Notes under the pieces: model-generated
What the model saw: only the letters and a program-made list of their open reading frames with translations
Databases searched by the model: none
What the model was told of the DNA's origin: nothing
Made by a program: the position numbers and the translations under genes
In this document: piece by piece, positions 35,680-45,480 of the stretch
Position numbering within the stretch: the stretch's first letter is position 1
Layout: the number at the start of each line of letters is the position of its first letter
Source of the DNA: Acidobacteriota bacterium
Lineage (GTDB): Bacteria; Acidobacteriota; Blastocatellia; UBA7656
Length of the DNA: 62,947 nt
Direction of reading: 5' to 3'
NCBI GenBank assembly: GCA_016201275.1
Contig: JACQDB010000003.1
Location: 1-62,947 of the forward strand

Positions 35680-38652
35680 ATGTCAAGCGATACGCCTTTA
35701 GATTTGAAAGCCACCATCAATTTGCCGAAGACCGACTTCGCGCAAAAAGCCAATCTCAATCAACGCGAGCCGGAGCGTCTGAAAAAATGGGACGCCATGA
35801 ATCTTTATGAAGAGATTCGCCGCGCCCGCGCCGGTCGCCCGATGTTTGTTTTGCACGACGGGCCGCCCTACGCCAATTCTGATATACACATCGGCACGGC
35901 GATGAATAAAATTCTCAAAGACCTGATTGTGAAATCCTACGCGATGCTCGGCTACGACGCGCCTTATGTGCCGGGCTACGATTGTCATGGCTTGCCTATC
36001 GAACAGCACGTTGACAAAGCTCTCGATAAAAAAGGCATCAAGAAAGCCGCGATGAGTCCCGTGGAGTTTCGCCAGACTTGTCGCAATCACGCTGCCGAAG
36101 CCTTGAAATCGCAGACGCGGGACTTCAAACGCCTGGGCATACTGGGTGAATGGGACGACCCTTACATGACCATGTCGAATGCGTATGAAGCCGAAACGGC
36201 GCGACTGTTCGGCATCTTCATCAAGCAGGGTTATGTCTATAAAGGCTTGCGTCCAGTCTATTGGTGCATCAACGATCAGACCGCTTTGGCCGAAGCCGAA
36301 GTCGAATACAAAGAACACACCAGCCCCTCGGTCTATGTGAAATTTCCTGTGCCGGAAGATCAGTTGAAAGAACTGGAGCGCCGCATCAAGCTTTGCACGG
36401 AGGCCGAATATCAGGAAGGACTATTTGCGGGCAAGCCTTTATTCATACTGATCTGGACGACTACGCCTTGGACCTTGCCAGCCAATTTAGGCATAGCGGT
36501 CAATCCGAAATTCGACTACGCGGCAATGGATGTCGGCAACGAAATTTACATTGTCGCCAACGATCTGGTAGCGGCAGTCGCAGAAAAATGTGAGCTCGGC
36601 GAGCCGCAAGTGTTGGCGAAATTTTCCGGCGCGTTGCTTGATAAACTTCAGGCTCGCCATGCGTGGATTAATCGCCCTTCGTTATTGATGTTGGGCGAAC
36701 ACGTCACCTTGGGCGGCGAAGCGACCGACGAAGAAGAGATAGACGAATCGAAAAAATCCATCAGCAAATCCGGTACGGGTTGCGTTCACACAGCGCCTGG
36801 TCACGGTCACGATGACTATTTGATTTGCCAACAGTATCAAGAAGAGTTCGCGCCGATTTATGCGGCCTTGCGCGAAGCGGGCGCGGTCTCTGGGCAGGCC
36901 AAAGGCAAAGAGGTCTATTGCCCTGTGGACAACGCAGGGCGTTTTACCAGCGAGGTCGAACACTTCGCCGGTCAAAAAGTTTTCGCTGCCAATCCGCACA
37001 TCGTCGAGTTCATGCGCGCCAGCGGCGCACTGGTTTTCGCGGAAGATTACCAGCATCGTTACGCGCATTGCTGGCGTTGTAAAAAGCCTTTGATTTTCCG
37101 CGCCACGCCGCAATGGTTTATCTCTATGGACAACAAAGCGACGGGCGAGGCTTCGTTGCGTGAAGGAGCGTTGCGCGAAATCGAAAAGGTCAAATGGTTG
37201 CCGACCTGGGGGCGTGGACGTATGCACAATATGTTTGCGGCGCGTCCCGATTGGTGCGTGTCTAGGCAAAGATTGTGGGGCGTGCCGATTCCGGCTTTCT
37301 ATTGCGAAGGCTGTGACGAAACCATCGCCGACCCGCAGGTGATAGACCATGTGGCCACGATATTCGAGAACGAAACCGCCGATGCCTGGTATGGGCGCGA
37401 GGCGGAATACTTGTTGCCCGATGGTTTTCAATGCCCGAAATGTGGCGGCACGCATTTCCGCAAAGAGACAGATATTCTGGATGTGTGGTTCGATTCGGGT
37501 TCGTCATCGCTGGCGGTGTTGGAGCGCGAACGCCATTTACCGTGGCCTGCGGATGTTTATCTGGAAGGGCCTGACCAGTATCGCGGCTGGTTCAATTCAT
37601 CTTTGATGGTCGGCCTTGCAGCGCACAACGCAGCGCCTTACAAGACCGTCATCACGCACGGCTGGACGGTGGACGGACAAGGCAAAGCGATTCATAAATC
37701 CGGTCCCAACTCTATCCCGCCAAGTACCGTTACAGATACATTAGGTGCGGAGATTCTGCGCTTATGGGTTGCCTCTTCCAATTATCAGGAAGACGTGCGT
37801 TTGTCGCAGGAAATTTTTACGCGCTTGGTTGATACCTATCGCAAGCTACGCAACACGGCACGTCACGCCCTCGGCAACCTCGGCGATTTCAATCCCGAAG
37901 TGGATGCCGTCGCTTATGAAGAGTTGCTGGAAATAGACCGTTGGGCGCTGGCTGTGACCAATGAAACGGCGCGCAAAGTCATCGAAGCCTATAGGCGTTT
38001 CGATTACACGAGCGTCTATCACGCCATGTACAACTACACGACGGTGACGCTGTCGGCAATGTATTTCGATATATTGAAAGACCGGCTTTATACCTTCGCG
38101 CCCAAATCGCTGGCGCGACGCAGCGCGCAGACCGCGCTCTATGAAATCGTCGATAAGTTTGCGCGACTCTTAGCGCCGATACTGGTGTTTACCGCCGACG
38201 AGATTTGGGAAAATCTGCCAGGCCAACGTGAGGCTTCTGTGCATATAGCGGAGTTCCCGAACACCGAAGCGCGGCCTGATGAAGCGGAGTTGTTGGCGCG
38301 TTGGGAAAAACTTTTCGACATTCGCTCGACAGCGCAAAAAGCTCTGGAAGAGAAGCGCCACGAAAAAGTCATAGGCAGTTCACTCGAAGCCAAAGTAACG
38401 ATTCAAGCAGGCGGCGAGGCGTTGCGATTGCTCAAACAGTATGAAGAACAATTGGCCGCTTTGTTGATCGTTTCCGAGGTTGTGCTTCAGGAAGCGGCAG
38501 GCGATACTTTAGAGGTAGAGGTTGAACACGCGGCAGGCGCGAAATGCGAACGCTGCTGGAACTGGTCGGTGACGGTGGGCGCAGAGGCGCGCTACCCGAC
38601 GCTGGATGCGCGCTGTGTGCAACAGGTCGAAGCAGGATGGGGGCCAAGATGA
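35680..38652 (+). CDS. ileS: Isoleucyl-tRNA synthetase
   Basis: This enzyme charges tRNA-Ile. The 990-residue chain has the class I HIGH site in DIHIG (about residue 70) within GPPYANS, the editing domain with [11 protein letters not shown] (about residue 265) and [12 protein letters not shown], and the tRNA-binding C-terminal part. Two features deviate. The KMSKS loop reads [10 protein letters not shown] around residue 670 in place of KMSKSLGN. The C-terminal zinc knuckle has CERC but only one Cys in the second half ([10 protein letters not shown]), where the family normally has two. AGGAAAG precedes the ATG. Its stop overlaps the next start as ATGA. Confidence 0.95.
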   Translation: MSSDTPLDLKATINLPKTDFAQKANLNQREPERLKKWDAMNLYEEIRRARAGRPMFVLHDGPPYANSDIHIGTAMNKILKDLIVKSYAMLGYDAPYVPGYDCHGLPIEQHVDKALDKKGIKKAAMSPVEFRQTCRNHAAEALKSQTRDFKRLGILGEWDDPYMTMSNAYEAETARLFGIFIKQGYVYKGLRPVYWCINDQTALAEAEVEYKEHTSPSVYVKFPVPEDQLKELERRIKLCTEAEYQEGLFAGKPLFILIWTTTPWTLPANLGIAVNPKFDYAAMDVGNEIYIVANDLVAAVAEKCELGEPQVLAKFSGALLDKLQARHAWINRPSLLMLGEHVTLGGEATDEEEIDESKKSISKSGTGCVHTAPGHGHDDYLICQQYQEEFAPIYAALREAGAVSGQAKGKEVYCPVDNAGRFTSEVEHFAGQKVFAANPHIVEFMRASGALVFAEDYQHRYAHCWRCKKPLIFRATPQWFISMDNKATGEASLREGALREIEKVKWLPTWGRGRMHNMFAARPDWCVSRQRLWGVPIPAFYCEGCDETIADPQVIDHVATIFENETADAWYGREAEYLLPDGFQCPKCGGTHFRKETDILDVWFDSGSSSLAVLERERHLPWPADVYLEGPDQYRGWFNSSLMVGLAAHNAAPYKTVITHGWTVDGQGKAIHKSGPNSIPPSTVTDTLGAEILRLWVASSNYQEDVRLSQEIFTRLVDTYRKLRNTARHALGNLGDFNPEVDAVAYEELLEIDRWALAVTNETARKVIEAYRRFDYTSVYHAMYNYTTVTLSAMYFDILKDRLYTFAPKSLARRSAQTALYEIVDKFARLLAPILVFTADEIWENLPGQREASVHIAEFPNTEARPDEAELLARWEKLFDIRSTAQKALEEKRHEKVIGSSLEAKVTIQAGGEALRLLKQYEEQLAALLIVSEVVLQEAAGDTLEVEVEHAAGAKCERCWNWSVTVGAEARYPTLDARCVQQVEAGWGPR

Positions 38653-38915
38653 GTGCTTCAACATTAGAGCAGGTTTTAGAAAAAGTGAAAGAGTTGACAG
38701 CGGAAGAACAGGAGAAAGTGCGCGAGTTGTTGGCCGCTTTCTCGATTGAGTCGAAGCCGAAAATGACGATTGCCGAAGTCGAGCAAAAGATGGTGGACGA
38801 TGGCTTGCTAACTTACATTCCGCTGGCTCGTGATTTGACATCCTACAAAAAGCGTCGGCGGATTCAGGTAAAAGGCAAGCCGTTGTCGGAGACGATTATC
38901 GAGGAGCGGCGATAA
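38649..38915 (+). CDS. vapB: VapB-like antitoxin
   Basis: The 88-residue protein has an N-terminal helical part ([21 protein letters not shown]) and a C-terminal tail with [19 protein letters not shown], typical of antitoxins where the last residues wrap the toxin. Its ATG overlaps the ileS stop (ATGA), so its translation is coupled to ileS. The toxin gene begins directly after its stop. It would bind the toxin and probably repress its own transcription, although no own promoter is visible. The assignment rests on size, tail motif and the neighbouring PIN protein. Confidence 0.8.
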   Translation: MSASTLEQVLEKVKELTAEEQEKVRELLAAFSIESKPKMTIAEVEQKMVDDGLLTYIPLARDLTSYKKRRRIQVKGKPLSETIIEERR

Positions 38916-39377
38916 ATGGCGGCGTATTTTGTTGACAGCAGCGGACTGGCCAAACGCTATGCTGAAGAGACCGGCTCGGATTGGGTTGACAGCATTCTTG
39001 ACTCTCCATCTGGCAATTTTATTTATGTAGTGAGCCTTACCGAGGTGGAAGTCAGCTCGGCAATTGCTCGTCGGTTACGTGAAGCAAGCATTGAGCAAGC
39101 CGATGCCGCAGAGGCTTTTGATATGATCTTTGAAGACTTTGCCGATTATTTTAGAGTAGCTCATGTGACGGGCGAATTGATTGAACGGGCGATTGCCCTG
39201 GTGAAGAACTACACACTGCGCGCCTACGATGCCATACAACTAGCAGCGGCGCTTGAAGTCAATGAGAGATTTTTGGCGGCGAAGCAGTCCCTTACGCTGA
39301 TCTCTGCCGATGGCGCATTAAATAACGCGGCACGCGCCGAAGGGTTATTGGTTGAAGACCCGAATCTTCACCCCTAA
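38916..39377 (+). CDS. vapC: PIN-domain ribonuclease toxin (VapC-like)
   Basis: The 153-residue protein is a PIN domain of the usual toxin size. It has Asp7 in FVDSSGLAKRY, Glu43/Glu45 in LTEVEVSSAI, Asp105 in YDAIQLAAAL and Asp132 in SADGALNNAA, the set of acidic residues that binds metal. Such toxins cut tRNA or rRNA when free of antitoxin. ATG follows the antitoxin stop without a gap. All key residues are present, so it looks functional. The pair is wedged between ileS and lspA. Confidence 0.88.
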   Translation: MAAYFVDSSGLAKRYAEETGSDWVDSILDSPSGNFIYVVSLTEVEVSSAIARRLREASIEQADAAEAFDMIFEDFADYFRVAHVTGELIERAIALVKNYTLRAYDAIQLAAALEVNERFLAAKQSLTLISADGALNNAARAEGLLVEDPNLHP

Positions 39378-39399
39378 TTTTATAAGGAATACAGGCTTG

Positions 39400-39972
39400 A
39401 TGAGTTCACAGGCAATCAGCATCGAAAATCCATACAGCAAAGCACGCTATTTAATCATCACAGCGCTGGCGATTGCGCTCGACCAGTTCACCAAATACTG
39501 GGTGACGCGGGCGCTTGGCGAGGGCGGCGAAGTAGTCGTGATTAAAAATTTTTTCGTCATCAGCTACACGGAAAACCCCGGCATCGCTTTCGGTATGTTG
39601 GGCAACGCTAACGTGAAATGGGCGCTGGTAGCCATTTCTGTGGTTGCCATCTTCATCGTCGTCTATTACCTGATGCACACACCGCCGGCGAATCGCCTGT
39701 TGATGTGGTCGTTGGCGTTGCTGGCCGGAGGCATCGCCGGGAATCTTATTGACCGCGTGCGCTTGGGGCGCGTCATAGATTTTCTGGAGTTTTATTATCG
39801 TGACTGGCATTTTCCGGTCTTCAACGTCGCCGATACCGTGATTACCATCGGCGCGTCGTTGATGGCGATTGAATTGTTATTCGCCTCGCCGCCGACGCCC
39901 ACAGCCATCAGCCAAGCCGATGCCGCAGTGGACGCCATCGTGGTCGAACCCAAGAGCGAATCGAGTTTATAA
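39400..39972 (+). CDS. lspA: Lipoprotein signal peptidase (signal peptidase II)
   Basis: This 190-residue inner-membrane aspartic protease cleaves the signal peptide of lipidated prolipoproteins. It has four hydrophobic segments and both catalytic blocks: GNLIDRVRLGRVIDF and FNVADTVITIG. YTENPGIAFG is also conserved. I chose ATG 39400 with AAGGA upstream; a longer reading to 39352 overlaps the toxin gene. Its tail after residue 170 is variable, Ala/Thr-rich. The position after ileS is the common bacterial order, disturbed here only by the toxin pair. Next gene in the lipoprotein pathway is lgt. Confidence 0.93.
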   Translation: MSSQAISIENPYSKARYLIITALAIALDQFTKYWVTRALGEGGEVVVIKNFFVISYTENPGIAFGMLGNANVKWALVAISVVAIFIVVYYLMHTPPANRLLMWSLALLAGGIAGNLIDRVRLGRVIDFLEFYYRDWHFPVFNVADTVITIGASLMAIELLFASPPTPTAISQADAAVDAIVVEPKSESSL

Positions 39973-40125
39973 TCGAAGGCCTGTGCAAACGGGCGATGTT
40001 GTCAGAATTGACAAGCAAATCCGTTAACCAACTACGAAGCGCACCACGACCCCGAAGATAATGGATTCTCTGGCTTCGTGATCTTCGTGGTGGTGATCTG
40101 GTTGTTGATTATCAGGAGTGTACAG

Positions 40126-40947
40126 ATGTTTCCAGAACTTTTTAAAATACCCGGAACCAATATTCCGATTTCCACCTATGGGCTGCTGTTGGCGGTGGCC
40201 TTTATTCTGGCCTTGTGGTTGACGGCGCGGCTTGCGGCGCGTGACGGTCTGCCCAAAAATCGCATTTACGATTTGGGCTTGTACATCATCGCCGCCTCCT
40301 TGCTAGGCTCGAAGCTGTTGATGGTGATTACCGAGTGGAGTGATTTTCGCGGCGATGTGTCGCGCCTTTTCTCGCTCGATTTTCTGCGTTCGGGCGGCGT
40401 CTTTTACGGCGGCTTCATTGCGGCGGTGCTGGCGAGCATCTTTTTTATGTGGCGCTGGCAATTGCCGTGGCGCAAGACCGCCGATGCTTTTGCGCCAGGC
40501 ATCGCCGTAGGCCACGCCATAGGCCGCCTCGGCTGTTTTTCGGCAGGCTGTTGTTGGGGCAAGCCCACGACTTCGTGGATCGGTGTGAAGTTCACCGAAA
40601 AAGCTTCGGAGTTGACCGGCGTGCCGTTCGATGTGGCGCTGGTGCCGACGCAGTTGCTTGAAGCGTTAGCGAATTTCATGTTGTTCGGCGTCTTGTGGTG
40701 GTTGTGGAAGCGCAAGAAGTTCGACGGGCAAATCATCTTCGCCTATGTCATATTGTATTCGGTGATTCGCTTTACCATTGAATTCTGGCGCGACGACCCA
40801 CGCGGCGCGCTCTTGGGACTTTCGACTTCGCAATTCATTGCCGTGGTGATGTTCCCGCTAGGCATCGCGCTGATGATTTATTACGGACGCCGCGTCGCGG
40901 ATAAGAAAGCCGCGCCGCAAAAAAATGTCGCCGCTCAGGTTTCGTAA
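40126..40947 (+). CDS. lgt: Prolipoprotein diacylglyceryl transferase
   Basis: The 273-residue membrane enzyme moves diacylglycerol from phosphatidylglycerol to the lipobox Cys of prolipoproteins, the step before LspA. It has about seven hydrophobic segments, an early STYGLLLAVAF, the signature block HAIGRLGCFSAGCCWG around residues 127-142, and RFTIEFWRDD near the C-terminus. AGGAG precedes ATG 40126 by 7 bases; codons upstream to 40078 are not needed. The 150-bp gap after lspA may hold its own promoter. Confidence 0.93.
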   Translation: MFPELFKIPGTNIPISTYGLLLAVAFILALWLTARLAARDGLPKNRIYDLGLYIIAASLLGSKLLMVITEWSDFRGDVSRLFSLDFLRSGGVFYGGFIAAVLASIFFMWRWQLPWRKTADAFAPGIAVGHAIGRLGCFSAGCCWGKPTTSWIGVKFTEKASELTGVPFDVALVPTQLLEALANFMLFGVLWWLWKRKKFDGQIIFAYVILYSVIRFTIEFWRDDPRGALLGLSTSQFIAVVMFPLGIALMIYYGRRVADKKAAPQKNVAAQVS

Positions 40948-40992
40948 AGTTGCTTGCGAGCATTTTATGAAGATTGACCAGAGAGGCTTGAA

Positions 40993-41286
40993 GTGGGCTT
41001 TGCATGGGATGAAAATAGAAATGCTGCGAATATCGTAAAGCACGGTTTTAGTTTTGCCGATGCCTGGGAACTATTTGCTTCCCCTATGGCAACCTTGCTT
41101 GACGAGCGAAAAAATTACGGCGAAGAGCGTTGAATAGGAATTGGTTCGCTCCAATCCCGAATCGTTGTCGTGATTTTTACCGCGCCGGATGAGGATACAA
41201 TTCGCATCATTGCTTTGCGAAAGGCTTTCAAACATGAACGCATCCGATACGAAGAATTCACCCGCAACCAACTGGGAACGGATTGA
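40993..41286 (+). pseudogene. brnT: BrnT-like toxin with in-frame TGA
   Basis: From GTG 40993 (AGAGAGG upstream) the frame reads FAWDENRNAANIVKHGFSF, the BrnT/DUF497 opening, up to GEER, then TGA at 41131-41133. It continues in the same frame as IGIG, IVVVIFTA and IRIIALRKAFKHERIRYEE, the rest of the domain, stopping at 41286. Total 97 codons, the normal family length. The stop stands where a Trp or Tyr is usual after GEER, so one base change is enough. The product would be a truncated, probably inactive ribonuclease. Confidence 0.8.
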
Positions 41287-41512
41287 TGCCATGACCGATG
41301 ACCTGATTGACACTTCCGATATACCACCGCTTGATGAAGCTTTTTTTGCCCAAGCCCAGTTGAGAATGCCCAAGTCAAAAGTGACCGTTACCGTGCAGTT
41401 TGACGTAGAAGTGTTTGAATGGTTGAAGGCGCAGGCTAAAGATTATGAAAATTTAATTAATGTCGCCTGAAAAAATTTTGTCAATGAACATAAAAATTTG
41501 CCTGGGGAATAA
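41234..41512 (+). pseudogene. brnA: BrnA-like antitoxin with premature TGA
   Basis: The gene starts at ATG 41234 inside the end of brnT in another frame, the standard arrangement. It reads TNWERIDAMTDDLIDTSDIPPLDEAFF and VTVTVQFDVEVFEWLKAQ, typical of the family (start of the 78-residue product), then stops at TGA 41468-41470. Past the stop the frame continues as KNFVNEHKN, the usual ending of the DNA-binding helix, up to TAA at 41512. A short antitoxin of 78 residues may still be made but lacks the last helix. Confidence 0.75.
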
Positions 41513-41547
41513 AACGCCGGGAAGACGTTTCCACCTTCGATTTTAAT

Positions 41548-42501
41548 TTGGATATTCAACAACTCACCACGACCAACGACGACGCGGGAAAACGCTTGGA
41601 TGCCTTTCTGGCTTCGCAACTTCGAGACCTCAGCCGCACGCGATTGCAGCGCGCCATCGAAGACGGCGAGGTGTTAATCAATGAACGCGCTGTCAAACCC
41701 AGCTATAAATTGCGCGCCGGAGATCAAATCGAAATTGATTTGCCGGAACCGCCGCCCGTTGCCTTGCTTGCCGAACCGCTGGCGCTGGACATCGTTTATG
41801 AAGACGAGGATTTGATTGTCGTGGATAAGCCCGCAGGCATGATCGTGCATCCCGGCGCAGGCATTGAATCGGGAACCTTGGCGAACGCTTTGGTTTATCA
41901 CTTCAACGAGTTGTCGGGAAGCGCCGGACGCATACGCCCAGGCATCGTCCATCGCATAGACAAAGACACTTCGGGCTTGCTCGTCGTCGCCAAAAACGAT
42001 GCGGCGCACACGAAAATCTCCGAGCAGTTTCACGACCGCAAAGTATTCAAGATGTATGTGGCGCTGGTTTATGGTCGGGTGTCGCAGAGCCTCGGCGATA
42101 TTGAAGCGAACATCGGTCGCAGTCCGCACAATCGCACCCGCATGGCGGTTTTGCGCGGCAATTCGGGGCGTTACGCCCACACCATTTTTCAAGTGGTTGA
42201 CCGCTACACGGAGTTTTCACTCTTGCAGGTGCAAATCAAAACCGGACGCACGCATCAGATTCGCGTTCATCTTTCGCACATCGGTCATCCCGTGGTCAGC
42301 GACACGCTTTACGGCATGGGACGCGACAACACCGTGCAGGATGCAAAGATGAAAAAGCAAGTGCGCTTGCTCGGTCGCCATTTTCTGCACGCCGCGCAAT
42401 TGGAATTCACGCACCCGACAACCGGCGAGTTGTTGAAATTTGCCTCGCCCATGCCGCACAAATTGACCAGCTTTCTGGCGTTGTTGAAGCAAGGTGCTTG
42501 A
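41548..42501 (+). CDS. rluD: RluD-type 23S rRNA pseudouridine synthase
   Basis: The 317-residue protein has an N-terminal S4 RNA-binding domain (KRLDAFLASQLRDLSRTRLQRAIEDG) and the RluA-family catalytic domain. The catalytic Asp lies in GIVHRIDKDTSGLLVVAKN, and VDKPAGMIVHPG, GRTHQIRVHLSHIGHPVVSD and LGRHFLHA are also present. It makes pseudouridine in the 23S rRNA, usually in helix 69. I found no ATG; TTG 41548 is the only start that gives a complete S4 domain, and no ribosome site is evident. It closes the ileS-lspA-lgt-rluD group. Confidence 0.9.
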   Translation: MDIQQLTTTNDDAGKRLDAFLASQLRDLSRTRLQRAIEDGEVLINERAVKPSYKLRAGDQIEIDLPEPPPVALLAEPLALDIVYEDEDLIVVDKPAGMIVHPGAGIESGTLANALVYHFNELSGSAGRIRPGIVHRIDKDTSGLLVVAKNDAAHTKISEQFHDRKVFKMYVALVYGRVSQSLGDIEANIGRSPHNRTRMAVLRGNSGRYAHTIFQVVDRYTEFSLLQVQIKTGRTHQIRVHLSHIGHPVVSDTLYGMGRDNTVQDAKMKKQVRLLGRHFLHAAQLEFTHPTTGELLKFASPMPHKLTSFLALLKQGA

Positions 42502-42504
42502 ACT

Positions 42505-43239
42505 ATGTGGCAGATAAAGAATCCAGTCATTAAAACTACGACTTTAGATTTTCAGTCATCGGGGCAACCAAGTCGGCAAGTCACACAACTTTTTTCTGCA
42601 GGCATATTGTTAATCAATGCTCTTGAATTAGTTGACTGGCAGGAAGAGAAAACGCAGTTTTTAATTTGTGAATCCTGTGGCTATGCCCATTGTAAATCCG
42701 GCGACTGGATTAGCTTGCGAGCGGCTGGAGAGCGGCTATTGATATTGCCAGCTTTTGCAGCATGGTGTAAAAACAGAGACATCAGCACGGAATATCATCC
42801 GCCAGCTTATGTGTTAAAACGCGGCATACCTTTTTTGACTCTCGCTGATTATGAAGCTTTGCAGTTGCTGCATTCGGCTTTTCCCGCCGTTGATAAAATT
42901 CGCCAACTGAATTTGCAAGAAGCGATTTGGGCTTTTCAACTGGAAGCCCCGCGTCGGATGTTTGGCAATCCATCAGAAAAAATCGTTGCTCAAAAAGAGG
43001 CTGTCATTGGCGCGTCCGAAGGCGACTTCAATGAGCATTTACAGTTCATCGAAGCGTTTGCACAAACCAATCGAAATAATGAATCGCCTGTAGAATTGAG
43101 GATGCCAAAAGCAGCCGAGACCATCATCTCCGTTTATTTAGACACTCATGAATTCGTTGAATGGAAGATTTTGGCATACCACGAAGCGAATAAATATTTG
43201 CTGCTGAATTCTGAATTTGTCATTGCCCCTGAAAAATAA
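42505..43239 (+). CDS. Hypothetical protein with a short Cys cluster
   Basis: This 244-residue protein starts 3 bases after the rluD stop and is more A+T-rich than its neighbours. I recognise no family. It has a LICESCGYAHCKSGDW segment around residues 54-68 that could bind zinc, and otherwise mixed helix and strand with no signal peptide or membrane segment. The base composition and the adjacent broken genes suggest acquisition by transfer. It has no obvious ribosome site and may be translated by coupling to rluD. Confidence 0.6.
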   Translation: MWQIKNPVIKTTTLDFQSSGQPSRQVTQLFSAGILLINALELVDWQEEKTQFLICESCGYAHCKSGDWISLRAAGERLLILPAFAAWCKNRDISTEYHPPAYVLKRGIPFLTLADYEALQLLHSAFPAVDKIRQLNLQEAIWAFQLEAPRRMFGNPSEKIVAQKEAVIGASEGDFNEHLQFIEAFAQTNRNNESPVELRMPKAAETIISVYLDTHEFVEWKILAYHEANKYLLLNSEFVIAPEK

Positions 43240-43296
43240 AAGTATCAGGCGCTTTGCGCCTCCAGCGCTCCGTTCATATAATCGTCGTTTACCATT

Positions 43297-44835
43297 ATGC
43301 TACCCAATCATGAAACCGTCATCGTCCTGGATTTTGGCTCGCAATACACCCAACTGATTGCGCGGCGGGTTCGCGAGCTTGGCGTTTATTCCGAAATCGT
43401 TCCCTTCAACACTCCTGTTGAAGTCATCAAGCAGAAGCAGCCGCGAGCGCTTATTTTGTCTGGCGGCCCTTCGTCGGTTTATGAAGATGACGCGCCGCTT
43501 CCCGACCGCGCCATACTTGATTTAGGCGTTCCCATACTGGGTATCTGCTACGGCGTGATGTTGTTGGCTTACTTTCTGGATGGCGAAGTCAAACCTTCGA
43601 ATCGCCGCGAATACGGTTATGCAGAGATTGAACAGCAAGCCGCGAGCCTGTTGCTCAAAGACTTGCCCGCGTCTTTCAAAGTGTGGATGAGTCACGGCGA
43701 TTTTGTCAGCCGCGCCCCCGCTGGCTTTACCATTACGGCGACGACCGAGGCAGCCATAGGCGCAATCGAAGACCCTGCGCGTCAACTCTACGGCATACAA
43801 TTTCATGCGGAGGTCGCGCATACGCCGCTCGGCAAAGAGGTGTTCAAAAATTTTCTCGTCAACATCTGCCAACTGCGTTGCGACTGGACGATGGCTTCGT
43901 TCATCGAAACGACTATTGAACAAATTCGCCAGCAGGCCGGTGACGGCAAAGTGGTGTGCGGTTTATCGGGCGGCGTGGATTCATCTGTAGCGGCGGCGCT
44001 CGTGGCCAGAGCGCTCGGCGATAAACAGACTTGCATATTCGTGGATAATGGCTTGTTACGCAAAGACGAATTCGCGCAAGTCCTCGAAGCTTACAAAGCG
44101 ATGCACCTGAACGTCATCGGCGTAGCGGCAGGTGAACGCTTTTTAGGCGAGCTTGCCGGAGTCACCGACCCTGAACGCAAACGCAAAATCATCGGCAACG
44201 AATTCATAGAGGTCTTTCAGGAAGAGGCCAACCAGTTAGGCCAAGTGGATTTTCTCGTGCAAGGCACGCTCTACCCCGATGTGATTGAATCGGTGTCGGT
44301 GAAAGGGCCGTCGGCGGTCATCAAATCGCATCACAACGTCGGCGGACTCCCGGAAACGATGCACTTGAAATTGATCGAACCGCTGCGCGAATTGTTCAAA
44401 GATGAAGTGCGTAGAGTTGGGCGCGAGTTGGGCTTGCCGGAAGAGATTGTTGCGCGGCAACCGTTCCCCGGCCCCGGCCTTGCGGTTCGCATACTCGGCG
44501 AAGTCACTGCCGACCGCGTGGCGCTGTTGCAGGAGGCCGATGCGATAGTCATCGAAGAGATACGCCGCGCCGATTTATACGATAAAATCTGGCAAGCCTT
44601 CGCGGTGCTGTTGCCGATTTCGACGGTCGGCGTGATGGGCGATTTTCGGACTTATGAAAACGCCTTAGCGATTCGCGCCGTCGAATCTACCGACGGCATG
44701 ACTGCTGATTGGGCGCGTCTGCCTTACGAAGTGTTGCAAAGAATTTCCTCGCGCATCGTCAGTGAAGTCAAAGGCATCAACCGCGTCGTCTATGACATTA
44801 GCTCAAAACCACCTTCGACGATTGAGTGGGAGTAG
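43297..44835 (+). CDS. guaA: GMP synthase (glutamine-hydrolysing)
   Basis: The 512-residue enzyme makes GMP from XMP, ATP and glutamine. The N-terminal class I amidotransferase has the nucleophile Cys in GICYGV (about residue 84) and the His/Glu pair in FHAEVAHT. The ATP-pyrophosphatase part has the P-loop [12 protein letters not shown] (about residue 224). The C-terminal dimerisation part has [13 protein letters not shown] and ends KPPSTIEWE, the family ending. Length is normal. The start codon at 43297 is close to a palindromic CGCC-rich stretch and has no strong ribosome site. Confidence 0.95.
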   Translation: MLPNHETVIVLDFGSQYTQLIARRVRELGVYSEIVPFNTPVEVIKQKQPRALILSGGPSSVYEDDAPLPDRAILDLGVPILGICYGVMLLAYFLDGEVKPSNRREYGYAEIEQQAASLLLKDLPASFKVWMSHGDFVSRAPAGFTITATTEAAIGAIEDPARQLYGIQFHAEVAHTPLGKEVFKNFLVNICQLRCDWTMASFIETTIEQIRQQAGDGKVVCGLSGGVDSSVAAALVARALGDKQTCIFVDNGLLRKDEFAQVLEAYKAMHLNVIGVAAGERFLGELAGVTDPERKRKIIGNEFIEVFQEEANQLGQVDFLVQGTLYPDVIESVSVKGPSAVIKSHHNVGGLPETMHLKLIEPLRELFKDEVRRVGRELGLPEEIVARQPFPGPGLAVRILGEVTADRVALLQEADAIVIEEIRRADLYDKIWQAFAVLLPISTVGVMGDFRTYENALAIRAVESTDGMTADWARLPYEVLQRISSRIVSEVKGINRVVYDISSKPPSTIEWE

Positions 44836-44857
44836 GTTGCTCATTTAAGTTAATAGT

Positions 44858-45298
44858 ATGGGACAGCAGAGCGTTGTTTACGGAATAATTGAAGGCTATC
44901 AAAATTATCCACATAAGGGATGTATGTATGCAGACTTGAATCGAGTAGTGATTGAAAGTCTTCCTGAAGAAGATGACTGGCCTTTTTTAGTTCGTGATCT
45001 GTTCGCCATCACCAAGAGAAATAAATCGTGCTTAGATTATCATTTCTAAATCATTCACTTTGGCGCATCTTACAAACAGGTTGAATCTGAGTGGGAAGAA
45101 TGGTTGATTAAATTCGAGAAGTTCTTGTCAAAGCTTTATTGGGCTTGTGCAACAGTACCTCTTGCAACGGAGCTTGTTGGTAGCCACGAATATCATTGGA
45201 TTGCTGATTTCTATGACAAATCTTTGACGGATAATAATCTACTCAGTCCTGTTTCTTTGTGGGAGTTCAGCGGTGGACCTCGCAAATTCGATCTCTAG
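44858..45298 (+). pseudogene. Broken ORF with in-frame TAA, ending in a MITE
   Basis: The frame reads MGQQSVVYGIIEGYQNYP and ESLPEEDDWPFLVRDLF, then TAA at 45047-45049. It continues as IIHFGASYKQVESEWEEWL, KLYWACATVPLATELVGS, and ends WEFSGGPRKFDL. The two halves are in one frame and both look coding, so a single nonsense change (for example CAA to TAA) is likely. I cannot name the family; small acidic proteins of this kind often occur near toxin or phage genes. The final stop TAG is formed by the TA border and first G of the MITE at 45296, so the natural C-terminus may be missing. Confidence 0.65.
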
Positions 45299-45422
45299 AG
45301 CGGTTTTGGTTTGAGATTACGGAAACCTCAAAGCCGTTGAGCGGCGGTCGAAGACCTTCGCACGGTCGAAGACCGCTGCTCAACGATAGGGGGTTCAGTA
45401 CACCCATATGCAAACCGCTCTA
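45296..45422 (+). mobile_element. MITE family B, copy 2
   Basis: It begins GAGCGGTTTTGG and ends AAACCGCTC, flanked by TA at 45296-45297 and 45421-45422. It is similar to 20427-20571 throughout but has two, not three, copies of the 18-bp core unit. Confidence 0.8.
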
Positions 45423-45480
45423 GTAACAAGAATACTGTCACTTGTATTTATCCACCACCGTCCGGCGTGAGCGCAAAACC

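Noticed and set aside
40993-41470. Selenocysteine or reassigned TGA in brnT and brnA
   Set aside because: No SECIS-like structure or Sec machinery was seen, and TGA ends ileS, rluD and other genes normally.
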